Shown here piece by piece: positions 1 through 9,049 of a DNA stretch of 64,000 bases (its first letter is position 1; every line of letters begins with the position of its first letter). The translations under genes were made by a program, and so were the position numbers. The DNA lies in the NCBI GenBank assembly GCA_016893485.2, contig JAFEKX020000001.1, positions 7,953,501-8,017,500 on the forward strand. Direction: 5' to 3'. This DNA comes from Streptomyces sp. P3. GTDB lineage: Bacteria; Actinomycetota; Actinomycetes; Streptomycetales; Streptomycetaceae. Under the pieces are notes generated by a model. The model was not told where the DNA came from, made no database searches, and saw only the letters and a program-made list of their open reading frames with translations.

Positions 1-53
1 CGGCACAGACCGCCGGTGACCCGGCGCTGGAGGTGACGACTCTGCGCAGGTGA
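1..53 (+). CDS. C-terminal end of an upstream gene (partial)
   Basis: One frame is open from the window edge to TGA at 51-53 and encodes AQTAGDPALEVTTLRR. It is too short to assign a family. The chitinase control region follows about 55 bases later, so the upstream gene probably ends here. It could equally be a chance open frame. Confidence 0.35.
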   Translation, partial: AQTAGDPALEVTTLRR

Positions 54-107
54 GAGGGTCGGCGCGGCGCGGGCCGGTCGTAACTCGGTTGCGCGGGTGG
101 TGGGTTG

Positions 108-140
108 ACTGGTCTATACCCTTGACTGGTACAGACCAAT
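108..140 (+). promoter_or_regulatory. Two tandem DasR-like operators (dre) in the chitinase promoter
   Basis: ACTGGTCTATACCCTT (108-123) and ACTGGTACAGACCAAT (125-140) lie as direct repeats 17 bases apart. Each matches 13 of 16 positions of the DasR consensus ACTGGTCTAGACCACT. The same motif was first described as the direct repeat of Streptomyces chitinase promoters. DasR is the GntR-type repressor released by glucosamine-6-phosphate, so the gene should respond to chitin or N-acetylglucosamine. Operator identity is inferred from the match and the downstream gene. Confidence 0.8.
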
Positions 141-279
141 ACGGTTCAGTGAGTGGGTCATCCCCCACCACGGCCGCCCCCACGCCGTATCCGGTCCGAC
201 CGGCCCGTGCGCACAAAGGCTCCGCTCCGCCCTGCCCTTTTCCGGGGAACGGCCGTGCTCCACAGAGGAGTTGAACCCT

Positions 280-1170
280 GTGTCGAGACGCCGCATCGCC
301 GCAGTGCTGACCGCACTCGTCCTCGGTAGCCTGACGCCCGTGGTCCTACCCGCCGCCGGCGCCTCCGCCGCGTCCTGTTCGAGCTATCCCAACTGGGTGG
401 CCGGCCAGTCGTACGTCACCGGCAACATCGTGCGCTACACCGATGGAAACGCATATATCGCCGAGCACGACAACCCGGGCTACGACCCGGTCATCAGCAC
501 CTGGTTCTGGGAGCCGTACGCCTGCGACGGGGGTTCCGGCACGCCCGTCGGCAACTTCGTGGTGAGCGAGGCCCAGTTCAACCAGATGTTCCCGAGCCGG
601 AACTCCTTCTACACCTACAGCGGTCTCACCGCCGCCCTCAGCGCCTACCCGGGCTTCGCGAACACCGGCAGCGACACCACGAAGAAGCAGGAGGCCGCCG
701 CCTTCCTCGCCAACGTCAGCCATGAGACGGGCGGGTTGGTGTACATCGTCGAGCAGAACACCGCCAACTACCCGACGTACTGCGACTGGAGCCAGTCGTA
801 CGGCTGCCCGGCCGGCCAGGCCGCCTACTACGGGCGCGGTCCGTTGCAGATCAGCTGGAACTTCAACTACAAGGCAGCAGGGGACGCGTTGGGCATCGAC
901 CTGCTGGGCAACCCCTGGCTGGTGCAGAACGACTCGGCCGTGGCCTGGAAGACCGCGCTCTGGTACTGGAACACCCAGAGCGGCCCCGGCTCCATGACCC
1001 CGCACAACGCGATCGTCAACGGCGCCGGCTTCGGCCAGACCATCCGCAGCATCAACGGCTCGATCGAGTGCGACGGCAAGAGCCCCGCACAGGTGCAGAG
1101 CCGCGTGGACGCCTACACGCGGTTCACCTCGATCCTCGGGACCAGTACCGGGGCCAACCTCTACTGCTGA
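280..1170 (+). CDS. Secreted GH19 chitinase with N-terminal chitin-binding domain
   Basis: Hydrolyses chitin outside the cell. The chosen start is GTG 280, nine bases after GAGGAG (265-270); a TTG at 271 is in frame but overlaps that site. A Sec-type signal peptide (about residues 1-30, ending in ASA) precedes a CBM5/12-type chitin-binding domain (about 35-85: YPNWVAGQSYVTGNIVRY, and WFWEPYAC). A linker and a GH19 domain of about 200 residues follow. SHETGG carries the catalytic acid, VEQN the probable base Glu, and YYGRGPLQISWNFNY the family signature. The gene is intact and monocistronic, with a hairpin directly after the stop and paired DasR-like sites upstream. It resembles the ChiC/ChiF class of Streptomyces; the exact paralogue cannot be named. 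Confidence 0.93.
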   Translation: MSRRRIAAVLTALVLGSLTPVVLPAAGASAASCSSYPNWVAGQSYVTGNIVRYTDGNAYIAEHDNPGYDPVISTWFWEPYACDGGSGTPVGNFVVSEAQFNQMFPSRNSFYTYSGLTAALSAYPGFANTGSDTTKKQEAAAFLANVSHETGGLVYIVEQNTANYPTYCDWSQSYGCPAGQAAYYGRGPLQISWNFNYKAAGDALGIDLLGNPWLVQNDSAVAWKTALWYWNTQSGPGSMTPHNAIVNGAGFGQTIRSINGSIECDGKSPAQVQSRVDAYTRFTSILGTSTGANLYC

Positions 1171-1179
1171 CCGTGCGGT

Positions 1180-1218
1180 ACGGGCACCGGTCCGACCGCT
1201 CCGACGGCCGGTGCCCGT
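1180..1218 (+). terminator. Hairpin terminator after the chitinase
   Basis: ACGGGCACCGG (1180-1190) pairs perfectly with CCGGTGCCCGT (1208-1218) around a 17-base loop, ten bases after the chitinase stop. There is no T run, as is usual for Streptomyces terminators. Confidence 0.75.
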
Positions 1219-1407
1219 CCCACCCGCGCGTTCCAGGGACCTCACGTCCCCGCAGGTCAGCCCCTGTGCGAACGTTCCAGCTTCCCGTTTCCCCGTCGGT
1301 CGTAGCCGCTGGGACGGATCGCCGCGCACGCTGCGGTTGTTCGACAGCGAGGCCCACCACGACCCGGTGGCCCGCCTTCCGGCACCGCACCCAGGGGGAA
1401 CCCGATC

Positions 1408-2076
1408 ATGTCCAGCACGCTCTTCCGCCGCCGTACCGCGCTCCTGACCGTCGGCTTCGCCGCGGCCGCCTCACTCGCACTGACCGCCTGTGGAACGGGT
1501 GAGGACACCGGCGCCCAGCACGCCCCGAACACCGCCGCCGACACCAGGGCCGCGGCCTCCGGTACGGACTCGGTCGTGACCGTCGCGAAGTCCGACCGGA
1601 ACACCACCACCTCGAAGACGGCCACGGGGTCCAAGGCGACCAAGGCCTCCTCGGCCGGGGTCACCTGCACCGGCGCCAACACCAGGTCACCGCGCAGACC
1701 GTGACGCGTCCGCTGAACCACATGCTGCTGACCGTCAAGAACACCGGCTCCAAGACCTGCTACCTGTACGGCTACCCGGCCCTCCGCTTCCAGGACGCCC
1801 AGGCCGTGCCCCGGTCGTCGAGGACTCGCGGCCGCAGGCGGTCACCACCCTCCGCCCCGGCCGGTCGGGCTACGCCGGCGTCAACCTCTCCAGCGCCGAC
1901 GGCAGCGGCACCGGCGGCTACACCGCGAAGACCCTCGCGGTGATCTTCCAGAACCGCGACCTCGACTTCATCGGCTCCGGCGTCGACGTCCCGCTGCTGA
2001 GCAAGGGCACCTACATCGACAGCTCGCTGCGCACCACCTACTGGCTGAGCGACCCCAGGACGCCATCAACTGGTAG
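1408..2076 (+). CDS. DUF4232 domain lipoprotein (frame broken three times)
   Basis: Exported protein of unknown function. It begins with a lipoprotein signal ending LALTACG (lipobox Cys about residue 30), then a Ser/Thr/Ala-rich linker and a DUF4232 domain (HMLLTVKNTGSKTCYLYGYP is diagnostic). The frame changes near 1684, 1811 and 2055. Each is repaired by one extra C (ACCAGG, CCCCGG, CCCCAGG), giving a C-terminus ending in DAINW and a stop at 2074-2076. All three domain parts remain readable in order, which argues for sequencing deletions rather than decay. DUF4232 lipoproteins are common in Streptomyces envelopes. Confidence 0.8.
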
Positions 2077-2101
2077 GCCCGGCCGCACGGAGAGGACGCT
2101 G

Positions 2102-2230
2102 GTGTGTCCAGTACAAACGCTGGCTCTGGAGCCGCACGGTGGGGAGTTCCTCGCCTTCCTCCGGGAGACGGCCGCGCCCCCGGCGGCGCGACCCGGGTCA
2201 CCGGAGCTGCCGCTCTCGGACTGCGCGTAG
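2102..2230 (+). CDS. Possible 42-residue small protein
   Basis: GTG 2102 follows GGAGAGGA (2089-2096) and opens a frame MCPVQTLALEPHGGEFL... that ends in SDCA at 2230. Spacing from the ribosome site is good and codon use is GC-rich. The overlapping frame from GTG 2104 runs on to about 2490, but it crosses a strong terminator hairpin and is less credible. I recognise no family. It may be a small co-transcribed gene or only the 3' region of the lipoprotein message. Confidence 0.25.
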   Translation: MCPVQTLALEPHGGEFLAFLRETAAPPAARPGSPELPLSDCA

Positions 2231-2550
2231 CCGGCGCCGGGACGAACGGCATGGCCGCGATGGTCGTCGGCGCCGGATGTACCGGCGGACCGAGCGCGGC
2301 TGATCCGCTCGCCCGTGCGAGGGCTGCCCCCGCCGACAGGGGGCAGCCCCGTGCGAGTACCGCCAGGAGGTGCGGTGACGGGCGCCTTGCCATGACAGCC
2401 GTGGGGTTGACCAACACTGCCGGCACCCGGGACCTCCGTTCCCCTGGCGGTAGGAACAGCCTGGGGCGCCGGGTGGGGGCGGGGGCGTGAACTCCCGTAG
2501 TTCGGTGGGGATATCGGTGCACGTAGGTGTCGGCGGGGGACGCGGAGAGG
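2231..2550. other. Gene-free stretch between convergent genes
   Basis: Holds the strong hairpin at 2321-2349 and otherwise nothing I can support as a gene. It separates the forward lipoprotein gene from the reverse LuxR regulator. Confidence 0.5.
2321..2349. terminator. Strong bidirectional hairpin
   Basis: GGGCTGCCCCC (2321-2331) pairs perfectly with GGGGGCAGCCC (2339-2349) around the seven-base loop GCCGACA. It lies between converging genes and can stop transcription from both sides. Confidence 0.8.
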
Positions 2551-4887
2551 CTACGTAGGTACCGGGTACCTACGCCGACTCGGTGCCCCGGGGTGTGCCG
2601 CGGCCAGGATCTCGGTACGCGAGGTGATGCCCAACTTGGCGAGGATGTGCTCGACATGGGCGTCCACGGTGCGTTTGGAGATGACGAGCCGCTCGGCGAT
2701 CTCCCGGTTGGACAGGCCCTGGGTGACGAGCGCGGCGACCTCACGTTCACGGCGGGTGAGGGAGTCGGCGGGGCGGTTGTCGGGCGTCGCGGTGCGGGCC
2801 GCGGGGATGCCGGGCGGTTCGTCCGCGTCCGACCGTACGGCGTCCAGGAGTTCACGGCCCGACATGCGGGCGCCCGCCTCCCGCCATCGCTCGTACTGTT
2901 CGTCGCCCAACGCCGCCCGTACCGCACGCTGTTGGGACTCCTGTTCCTCCAGCAGCCGGGGAGCATGCCGACCGGGTCGCCGCCCAGCCGTCGCGCGTGC
3001 TCGGCGTACCCCAGCAGCCAGCAGGCCCGGACGTACCGCTTCCGCCCGGCCGCGTGCCAGGCCAGGCCCAGCGACGCGAGCGCGGCGACCAGCACCTCGC
3101 CGATCTCGCTCGCCGCCTCCAGGCCCCGGCGCAACGCCGTCGCGCTCTCCTCGGGACGGCCGACGAGCCAGAGGATGACCCCCTGGACGGTGAGCGTGGA
3201 ACCGTACAACTGGCGCTCGCCGCGCCCCTCCAGATACGTCAGGCCCGTCTCGCACCACTCCAGCGCGCGGTCCGTGAAGCCCAACGCCGCGTACAGCAGG
3301 GCCCCTTCGTAGTGGACGACGCCGATGCCCAGCGCGTCGTCGGCCGCGATCATCCGTACGCGGACCGCTTCGAGCGCCGCCGATCCCTCCTCCACCGCTC
3401 CGCCGAGCAGGGTCAGGGCGCCCAAGTAGCCCTCGCTGAACAGCTCGACGCGGCTCTCGCCGATCCGGCGTGCCACGTCGAGGGCCTGCGGGAACCGGTC
3501 CAACGCCGTTTCCAGGTCGGCCGTCCACACCCCGAACACGCCGGTCATGAACAGCCCCCAGGCCCGCACGGCGGAGTCCTGCGGGGCGAGTCCGAGGCCC
3601 TTGTCGATCCAGTACCGGCCCTCGGAGAGCGTCCCAGCCGCCCGCCAGTACGCCCCGAGCCGGGTCGCCAGCCAGAGCGCGTCCGCCGCCCGTCCCTCGG
3701 TGGCGCAGCCGTACTCCAGGGCGGCCCGTACGTCGGCGATCTCCGCGCGCACGGCATGGTGCAGCCGGACCTGGCCCCGGCCCATCAGACCGTTCCAGAA
3801 GCGGTCGACGAGGCCGTCGTAGTGCGCGAAGTGCCGTTGTCGTACGGCCTCGGCGTCCGCCGTGCCGGTCAGGCGCGCGGTGCCGTACTCGCGGATGGTG
3901 TCCAGGAGCCGGTAGCGGCCGCCGTCCTCGCCGATGCGCTGGACGACCGACTTGTCGACCAGCCCGATGAGCGCCTCGACGACCTGCTCGCCGTCGAGTG
4001 GGACCGTGCCGGCCGGATCGGTGCCCGCGCACACCCGCTCGGCGGCGGACAGTTCGAAGGAGCCCGCGAACACCGACAGCCGGGCCCACAGGAGTTGTTC
4101 CTGCGGTGTGCACAGGTCGTAGGACCAGTCGATGGCCGCGCGCAGCGTCTGGTGGCGGGTGAGGGCCGTGCGGCGCCCGCCGGTGAGGACCTCGCAGTGG
4201 CGGTCCAGGCGGGCGACGAGTTCCGCGAGGGGACGGCCCGCAGGCGTACGGCGGCGAGTTCGAGGGCGAGGGGATGCCGTCGAGGCGGTCGACGAGGGCG
4301 AGGGTGCTCTCGCGGTCGGCGCCGTCGAGGGCGGGGCCGCCGGTGACGGCAGCGGCGCGCTGCACGAACAGGTCGACGGCGTCGGCGCGGGCCAGCGGGG
4401 CGATCGGCAGACAGCGCTCACCGGGCACGTCCAGCGGCTGCCTGCTGGTGGCGAGGACGCTCAGGCCGGGGGCCTCGCGCAACAGGATGTCGCAGAGCAT
4501 CGCGCACGCGTCGACCAGGTGTTCGCAGGTGTCGAGGACGATCAGCATCCGCCGCCCGCGCAGATGTTCCACGATGGCGTCCAGCGGCGTCATGCCGGAC
4601 TGCTCGGGCAGTTCCAGCACGCCCGCGAGGGTCGGCGGCACCAACTCCGGGTCGTGCAGGGCCGACAGCTCCACCAGCCGCACCCCGTCGGCGAACCGGT
4701 CGGCGACCGCGCGGGCCGCCCGCAGTGCCGTACGGCTCTTGCCGACGCCACCGGGACCGACCAGCGTCACCAACCGGGACCGTGCCAACTCGCCCTGGAG
4801 CACCGCGAGTTCCTCGGCGCGTCCGACGAAGCTGGTCAACTCCACCGGGAGTTGACCGCCCCGCCGCTGTCCGAAGCCGTATCCCAT
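2551..4887 (-). CDS. LuxR-family regulator with N-terminal STAND/NB-ARC ATPase
   Basis: Large signal-integrating transcription activator. ATG 4887 follows GGGGGCGG and is preferred; TTG 4911 is an in-frame alternative. The N-terminus MGYGFGQRRGGQLPVE leads into an NB-ARC-like ATPase: Walker A GPGGVGKS (about residue 45), Walker B MLIVLDTCEHL, and ATSRQPL. A TPR-like helical region follows, then a C-terminal LuxR helix-turn-helix (LTRREREVAALVTQGLSNRE, then RTVDAHVEHILAKLGI). The frame changes near 4275, 4245 and 2962, and each is repaired by one C in a CCCC tract. Homologues in Streptomyces are often annotated as AfsR/LuxR-type ATPase regulators. No target is evident; it stands alone, divergent from nothing. 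Confidence 0.85.
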   Translation of the reverse strand: MGYGFGQRRGGQLPVELTSFVGRAEELAVLQGELARSRLVTLVGPGGVGKSRTALRAARAVADRFADGVRLVELSALHDPELVPPTLAGVLELPEQSGMTPLDAIVEHLRGRRMLIVLDTCEHLVDACAMLCDILLREAPGLSVLATSRQPLDVPGERCLPIAPLARADAVDLFVQRAAAVTGGPALDGADRESTLALVDRLDGIPSPSNSPPYACGPSPRGTRRPPGPPLRGPHRRAPHGPHPPPDAARGHRLVLRPVHTAGTTPVGPAVGVRGLLRTVRRRAGVRGHRSGRHGPTRRRAGRRGAHRAGRQVGRPAHRRGRRPLPAPGHHPRVRHRAPDRHGGRRGRTTTALRALRRPRRPLLERSDGPGPGPAAPCRARGDRRRTGRPGVRLRHRGTGGGRALAGDPARGVLAGGWDALRGPVLDRQGPRTRPAGLRRAGLGAVHDRRVRGVDGRPGNGVGPVPAGPRRGTPDRREPRRAVQRGLLGRPDPARRSGGGGIGGARSGPRTDDRGRRRAGHRRRPLRRGPAVRGVGLHGPRAGVVRDGPDVSGGARRAPVVRFHAHRPGGHPLARRPSRGERDGVAPGPGGGERDRRGAGRRARVAGPGLARGRAEAVRPGLLAAGVRRARATAGRRPGRHAPRLLEEQESQQRAVRAALGDEQYERWREAGARMSGRELLDAVRSDADEPPGIPAARTATPDNRPADSLTRREREVAALVTQGLSNREIAERLVISKRTVDAHVEHILAKLGITSRTEILAAAHPGAPSRRRYPVPT

Positions 4888-5029
4888 GCCGCCCCCATAC
4901 CCGTCCGCCAACCGGTCACCACAGCGTAGGCGAGTGACTCCCGAGCGTGAACGGTAGTCGAGTCCGGTGGGTGGGCGCGAGATCGCGCGGGCGCCCGGCG
5001 GCGCTCCGGTCAGGCGACGCGCGCGCCGT

Positions 5030-6184
5030 TCACGCCGGGCTCACCCAGGCGCCGGTCTCCACGGAACGCACCATGGCGTCCACAACTGCCGCGCTGCGTA
5101 CGGCATCCGTGAGCGTCGCGCCGTACGGCACGCCCTCGGCGACGGAGCGCAGGAAGCGGTACGCCTCGATCACCTTGAGGTCGTCGTAGCCCATCGCGTT
5201 CGCCGCGCCGGGCTGGAACGCTCCGAACTCGCCGTCGCCCGGGCCGACATACACCGTGGTGACGGGCTGGTCCTGGTAGCTCGTGCCGCGGCTGACCGCC
5301 AGCTCGTTCATCCGGCGGAAGTCCCAGAACACCGCGCCCTTGGTGCCGTGCACCTCGAAGCCGTAGTTGTTCTGCTCGCCGACCGAGACCCGGCTGGCCT
5401 CCAGGACACCCCGGGCGCCGGAGGCGAACCGCAGCAGGCAGTTGACGTAGTCCTCGTTCTCCACCGGGCCCAACTCCCCGCCGGTGGCCAGCGCGTGGCC
5501 CGCCGTCGCACCGGTGGGACGGGCCCGCCGGGGCAGGAAGATCGCGGTGTCGGCGGCGAGGGACGTGATGTCGCCGAGGAGGTACTGGGCAAGGTCCGCG
5601 CCGTGCGAGGCGAGGTCGCCCAGGACGCCGTGGCCGCCGCGCCCCAGCTCGTAGCGCCAGGTCAGGGCGCCGTCGGGGTGGGCCGCGTAGTCACTGAAGA
5701 GGCGGACGCGGATGTGGGTGACCGTGCCCAGCTCGCCGGAGGCGATCAGGTCGCGCGCGGCCTCCACGGCGGGCGCGTTGCGGTAGTTGAAGCCGACCGC
5801 GCCCTGGACGCCGGCCTTCGAGACCGCGTCGGCCACGGCGGAGGCGTCCGCCGTCGACAGGCCCACCGGCTTCTCGATCCAGATGTGCTTGCCGGCCTCG
5901 GCCATGGCGACGCCGATCTCGCGGTGCAGGAAGTTCGGCGCGGTGATGCTCACCGCCTGCACACGCGGGTCCTCGACCACCTCGCGCCAGTCACGGGTGG
6001 TGGAGGCGAAGCCGAACTGCTCGGCGGCCTGCTCGGCCCGCCCGGGCACCTCCTCGGCGACCGTCACGAGCCGCGGCCGCACGGTCAGCCGCGGAAAGTG
6101 GTGCGGGACACGGGCGTACGCCTGGGTGTGCACCCGCCCCATCCACCCGAAGCCCACGACGGCAACACCGAGCGAGGTCACCAT
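5030..6184 (-). CDS. Gfo/Idh/MocA-family NAD(P)-dependent oxidoreductase
   Basis: Cytoplasmic sugar or inositol-type dehydrogenase of about 384 residues, intact. ATG 6184 follows AGAAGGGCAG. The N-terminal Rossmann fold has GFGWMGRVH (about residues 10-18), the family motif IEKPVG lies near residue 100, and the C-terminal alpha/beta substrate domain contains YNYRN- and H-type positions (GFNYRN, LASHGADL) usual for inositol and glucose-fructose dehydrogenase relatives. The substrate cannot be read from sequence. A 12-bp perfect palindrome lies 14 bases upstream of the start, which suggests control by a sugar-responsive repressor. Confidence 0.88.
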   Translation of the reverse strand: MVTSLGVAVVGFGWMGRVHTQAYARVPHHFPRLTVRPRLVTVAEEVPGRAEQAAEQFGFASTTRDWREVVEDPRVQAVSITAPNFLHREIGVAMAEAGKHIWIEKPVGLSTADASAVADAVSKAGVQGAVGFNYRNAPAVEAARDLIASGELGTVTHIRVRLFSDYAAHPDGALTWRYELGRGGHGVLGDLASHGADLAQYLLGDITSLAADTAIFLPRRARPTGATAGHALATGGELGPVENEDYVNCLLRFASGARGVLEASRVSVGEQNNYGFEVHGTKGAVFWDFRRMNELAVSRGTSYQDQPVTTVYVGPGDGEFGAFQPGAANAMGYDDLKVIEAYRFLRSVAEGVPYGATLTDAVRSAAVVDAMVRSVETGAWVSPA

Positions 6185-6197
6185 GACTGCCCTTCTT

Positions 6198-6209
6198 TGG
6201 ACCGGTCCA
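6198..6209 (-). promoter_or_regulatory. Candidate operator palindrome upstream of the Gfo/Idh gene
   Basis: TGGACCGGTCCA is a perfect 12-bp palindrome inside TTTGGACCGGTCCACAAA, 14 bases before the reverse-strand start codon. Position and symmetry fit a repressor site overlapping the transcript start. The cognate regulator is unknown. Confidence 0.4.
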
Positions 6210-6415
6210 CAAACTGTCCCGGCCACACTCGAACCCATTCGTCCTAATGTCAATACCTGACCCTCTGTGCTGAGCGTCAACACCGGGTGACCGCGCCTCC
6301 GGTGGGGCGCGCTAGCGTGTGGAACGGCCAGGGATCGTGGGATCACTGCCCGAGAACGTGGTGCAGCAGCAACTCGTGTGCATGGCACGGTAGTTGACTG
6401 GCAGGATGGGTTGGC

Positions 6416-7795
6416 GTGAGTGAACGCACCGCCTTCATGACCATCGCCAGGGCCGCCGCGCCGCTGTACGTGACCACCCTCGCCGCGTCGGCCGGATCGC
6501 TCGTCGACACCGCGCTGCTGGGGCGGCACGCCACCGTCTCGCTGGCCGCGTTCGCCGTGACGATCGCCGTGTTCAGTCCGGCGACCGCCACCGTGGCGGG
6601 CGCGCTGCGCGGGTCATGCCCTTCGTCACACCCCATCGGGACGATCCCGAGGGGCTGTTGCCGTTGGTGCGGAGCGGGATGTGGCTGGCGTTCGCGGTGG
6701 GAGGGGTGTGCGGCGGCGGTGGCCGGAGTGCCGTTGTTCGGTGGGGTGTTCGGGGTTCCGGACCGCATCCTCGACCAACTCGGCCTGTTCCCCTGGCTGT
6801 TGGCGGGCAGTGTGCTGCTGATCGCCGTCAACTCGTCCGCCACGTCCGTCCTCGTCGCGCTGGGGCGCTCGGCGCGGGTGATGCGGTCCGGGCTGGTGGC
6901 GACCGCCGTGTCCGTGACCCTGTCGGTGGTGCTGGTCGCCGGACCGGGGCCGTTGCCGAGCTTCGGACTGACGGGCGCCGGCGTGGCCATGGTCGCCTCC
7001 AGCCTGGTCGGGGCCGGTCTCAACCAGTACGCGCTGCGCCGCCGTACGGTGCTCGCCGGGCGGCCGATCCGGCCCGGCCGGCCCGATCCGCGCGAGGTGC
7101 TGCGGCTGGCCCGCGTCGGGCTGCCGCTCGGCGGGACCGTGCTGGTGAAGTTCTCCGTGCTGGGCGTGCTGACCTTCGCCGCCGCCCGCATCGGCACCGA
7201 CAGCGCCGCCGTGCACAGCGTCTCCGAGTCCCTGGTGAACATCGTCTTCACCGCCGCCGTGGCGGTCGGGCAGGCGACGGTGCCGTTGATCGCCGGGTAC
7301 GCCGCGGAACGCGACCTCGGCCGCATCCGGCGGAGTGTGGACGCCGGGTTCGGGGTCGCCCTGTGCGCGGTCGTCGCCCTCGGGGCCGTACTGGTCGTGC
7401 TGCGGGACCCGGTGATCGACCTGTTCACCAGGAGCCCGGACCTCGCGGACCAGGTGATACGGCTGTTGCCGCTGGTCCTCGCCGTGGTCGTCACCGACGC
7501 CCTCCAGGCCGTGGCGGGCTTCGGCCTCGTCGGACTCAAGCGCACCATGCCGAGCCTGGTGTCCACGGCGGTCTGGTTCGGCGTCCTCGCCACCCTCGCC
7601 GTACCGATCGCCGACAGGGCGGGTCTGGCCGGCCTGTGGACCGCCCTGGCCTGCGCGAATCTGCTCCAGGCCGTGACCAAGTTCGTGTCCTTCCGGCGGC
7701 ACGGTGCCCGGATCGTCGGTGCCCTGTCCGCCGTGGCCGTGGCGGAGGAAAGCGGCGGCGCGGTGCCCGAGCCGGGTCGTGCGCAGCGGTCGTAA
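6416..7795 (+). CDS. MATE-family multidrug efflux protein
   Basis: Integral membrane antiporter with about 12 hydrophobic segments and two homologous halves, 459 residues, close to family length. Start GTG 6416. The N-terminus carries the MATE pattern PLYVTTLAASAGSLVDTALLG. A short stretch (about 6611-6700) is readable only in another frame: one G is missing near 6611 and one G too many near 6700, after which the original frame resumes. The downstream gap of about 190 bases contains nothing recognisable. Substrates are unknown. Confidence 0.85.
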   Translation: MSERTAFMTIARAAAPLYVTTLAASAGSLVDTALLGRHATVSLAAFAVTIAVFSPATATVAGALRGSCPSSHPIGTIPRGCCRWCGAGCGWRSRWEGCAAAVAGVPLFGGVFGVPDRILDQLGLFPWLLAGSVLLIAVNSSATSVLVALGRSARVMRSGLVATAVSVTLSVVLVAGPGPLPSFGLTGAGVAMVASSLVGAGLNQYALRRRTVLAGRPIRPGRPDPREVLRLARVGLPLGGTVLVKFSVLGVLTFAAARIGTDSAAVHSVSESLVNIVFTAAVAVGQATVPLIAGYAAERDLGRIRRSVDAGFGVALCAVVALGAVLVVLRDPVIDLFTRSPDLADQVIRLLPLVLAVVVTDALQAVAGFGLVGLKRTMPSLVSTAVWFGVLATLAVPIADRAGLAGLWTALACANLLQAVTKFVSFRRHGARIVGALSAVAVAEESGGAVPEPGRAQRS

Positions 7796-7987
7796 GGACC
7801 GGTCCGAAAAGGGTGAACAGGCGCCGAAGTCCTCTGGTCCAGGGCGAGTTGGGGGTGTGCGGGAGGCAGGGTTCCGCAACGGGCACCCGGGCTGACGTCG
7901 GCCCCGCCCCGCGTCCGCGCGATGTGACGTCACGCTGTGCGCCCACTACGGTCGTAGGGACGTCCGAGGTGTCGGAAGAGGGGCAGC

Positions 7988-8955
7988 ATGAGCAGCGGGA
8001 ACGTGGGTGAGCTCGCGCGGGTCGAGGACGCGGCGCTCACCCTGGCCGCGCAGGCCGGGGACGTCGCCTCGCTGGGGCTGCTGCTGGAACGGCACCGGGC
8101 GGGGATGCGGGCCGTCGCGGTGAGCGTGCTGGGGCCGGGGCCCGACGTCGACGACGTGGTGCAGGACGCGGCGCTGGCCGCGCTGCGGCGCGTGGGGACG
8201 TACGGGACCCGGAGGCGGTGGGGGCGTGGCTGCGGATGATCGTGCGCAATCACGCGCGGTCGCTGCTGCGGGCATCCGTCGACTTCCGGCCGCTCGACGA
8301 TCCGCACCTGCCCGTCGTGGACTCCGGACCGGAGCGGTGGCTGGAGCGGCACACCATGCGGGACTGGATCTGGACGGCCATCGAGGAACTCTCGCCCGCC
8401 CTCCGACTCCCGCTCGTGCTACGGCACTTCAGCGTCGGTGTCACCTCCTACGAGCAGATCGCCGCGGCCTGCGGGGTCCCTGTCGGAACGGTCCGGAGCC
8501 GGCTCAGCCAGGGGCGGGCCAAGCTCGCGCTGGCCCTCGCCGCCACGGCCGACGCCCCGCACGGCGACGTCGGACGCCGTACCCGCGCCAGCCGCATCGA
8601 GGCGCGCGAGACGTTGCACGCGGCCGAGAGCGGGCACTTCGGCAAGCTGCTCACCGAGCGCTGGTCGCCCGAGGCCGCGCTGGTCAGGGGGCGACCGGCC
8701 GGTGGGCGACCGGGACCTGCTGGTGCGCGGGATGGAGTGCGACCTGGAGGCCGGCGTACGGCAGCACCTCGCGCACGCCGTGGCCGGGCGCTCGCTGGTC
8801 GTCTGGGAGATGGACATCAGCAACCCCGACGACGACCCCGAGCACTGCCCGCCCGCCGTGGCCTGGCTGATGAGCCTGGACGGCGCCGGACGGGTGCACC
8901 GGCTGCGTCTCGTCCACCCCCGGCCGGTGCCCGTCCCCAGGCACTGCTTGTGTGA
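7988..8955 (+). CDS. ECF sigma factor with C-terminal NTF2/SnoaL-like extension
   Basis: RNA polymerase sigma factor of about 322 residues. ATG 7988 follows GAGGGGC. Region 2 (VDDVVQDAALAALRRVG, AVGAWLRMIVRNHARS) and region 4 (LPLVLRHFSVGVTSYEQIAA, GTVRSRLSQGRAKL) are clear. The extra C-terminal 120 residues include DISNPDDDPEHCPPAVAWLM and resemble the SnoaL/NTF2-like tails of ECF41/SigJ-type factors, which replace a separate anti-sigma factor. Frame changes near 8203 (G), 8688 (G run) and 8938 (CCCCAGG) restore an end at TGA 8953-8955 with PQALLV. The hydrolase gene 95 bases downstream may be a target. Confidence 0.82.
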
Positions 8956-9049
8956 CCGGCGCCACATCCTTCATTTCGAACTTCGCCCTTCCTCCCGCGT
9001 CCTGTCCTTGTCATCGCCACCCGCAGGACAGGCAGAACAGGGAGATCTC

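Noticed and set aside
346..1329. Long open frame antisense to the chitinase
   Set aside because: High-GC shadow frame; the opposite strand carries a complete GH19 enzyme with catalytic motifs.
2104..2490. 128-residue open frame from GTG 2104
   Set aside because: It crosses the strong hairpin at 2321-2349 and shows no family features; the 42-residue frame from GTG 2102 is a weak alternative.
3000..4350. Very long forward frame opposite the first LuxR regulator
   Set aside because: No recognisable domain; the reverse strand has Walker motifs and a LuxR helix-turn-helix in order.
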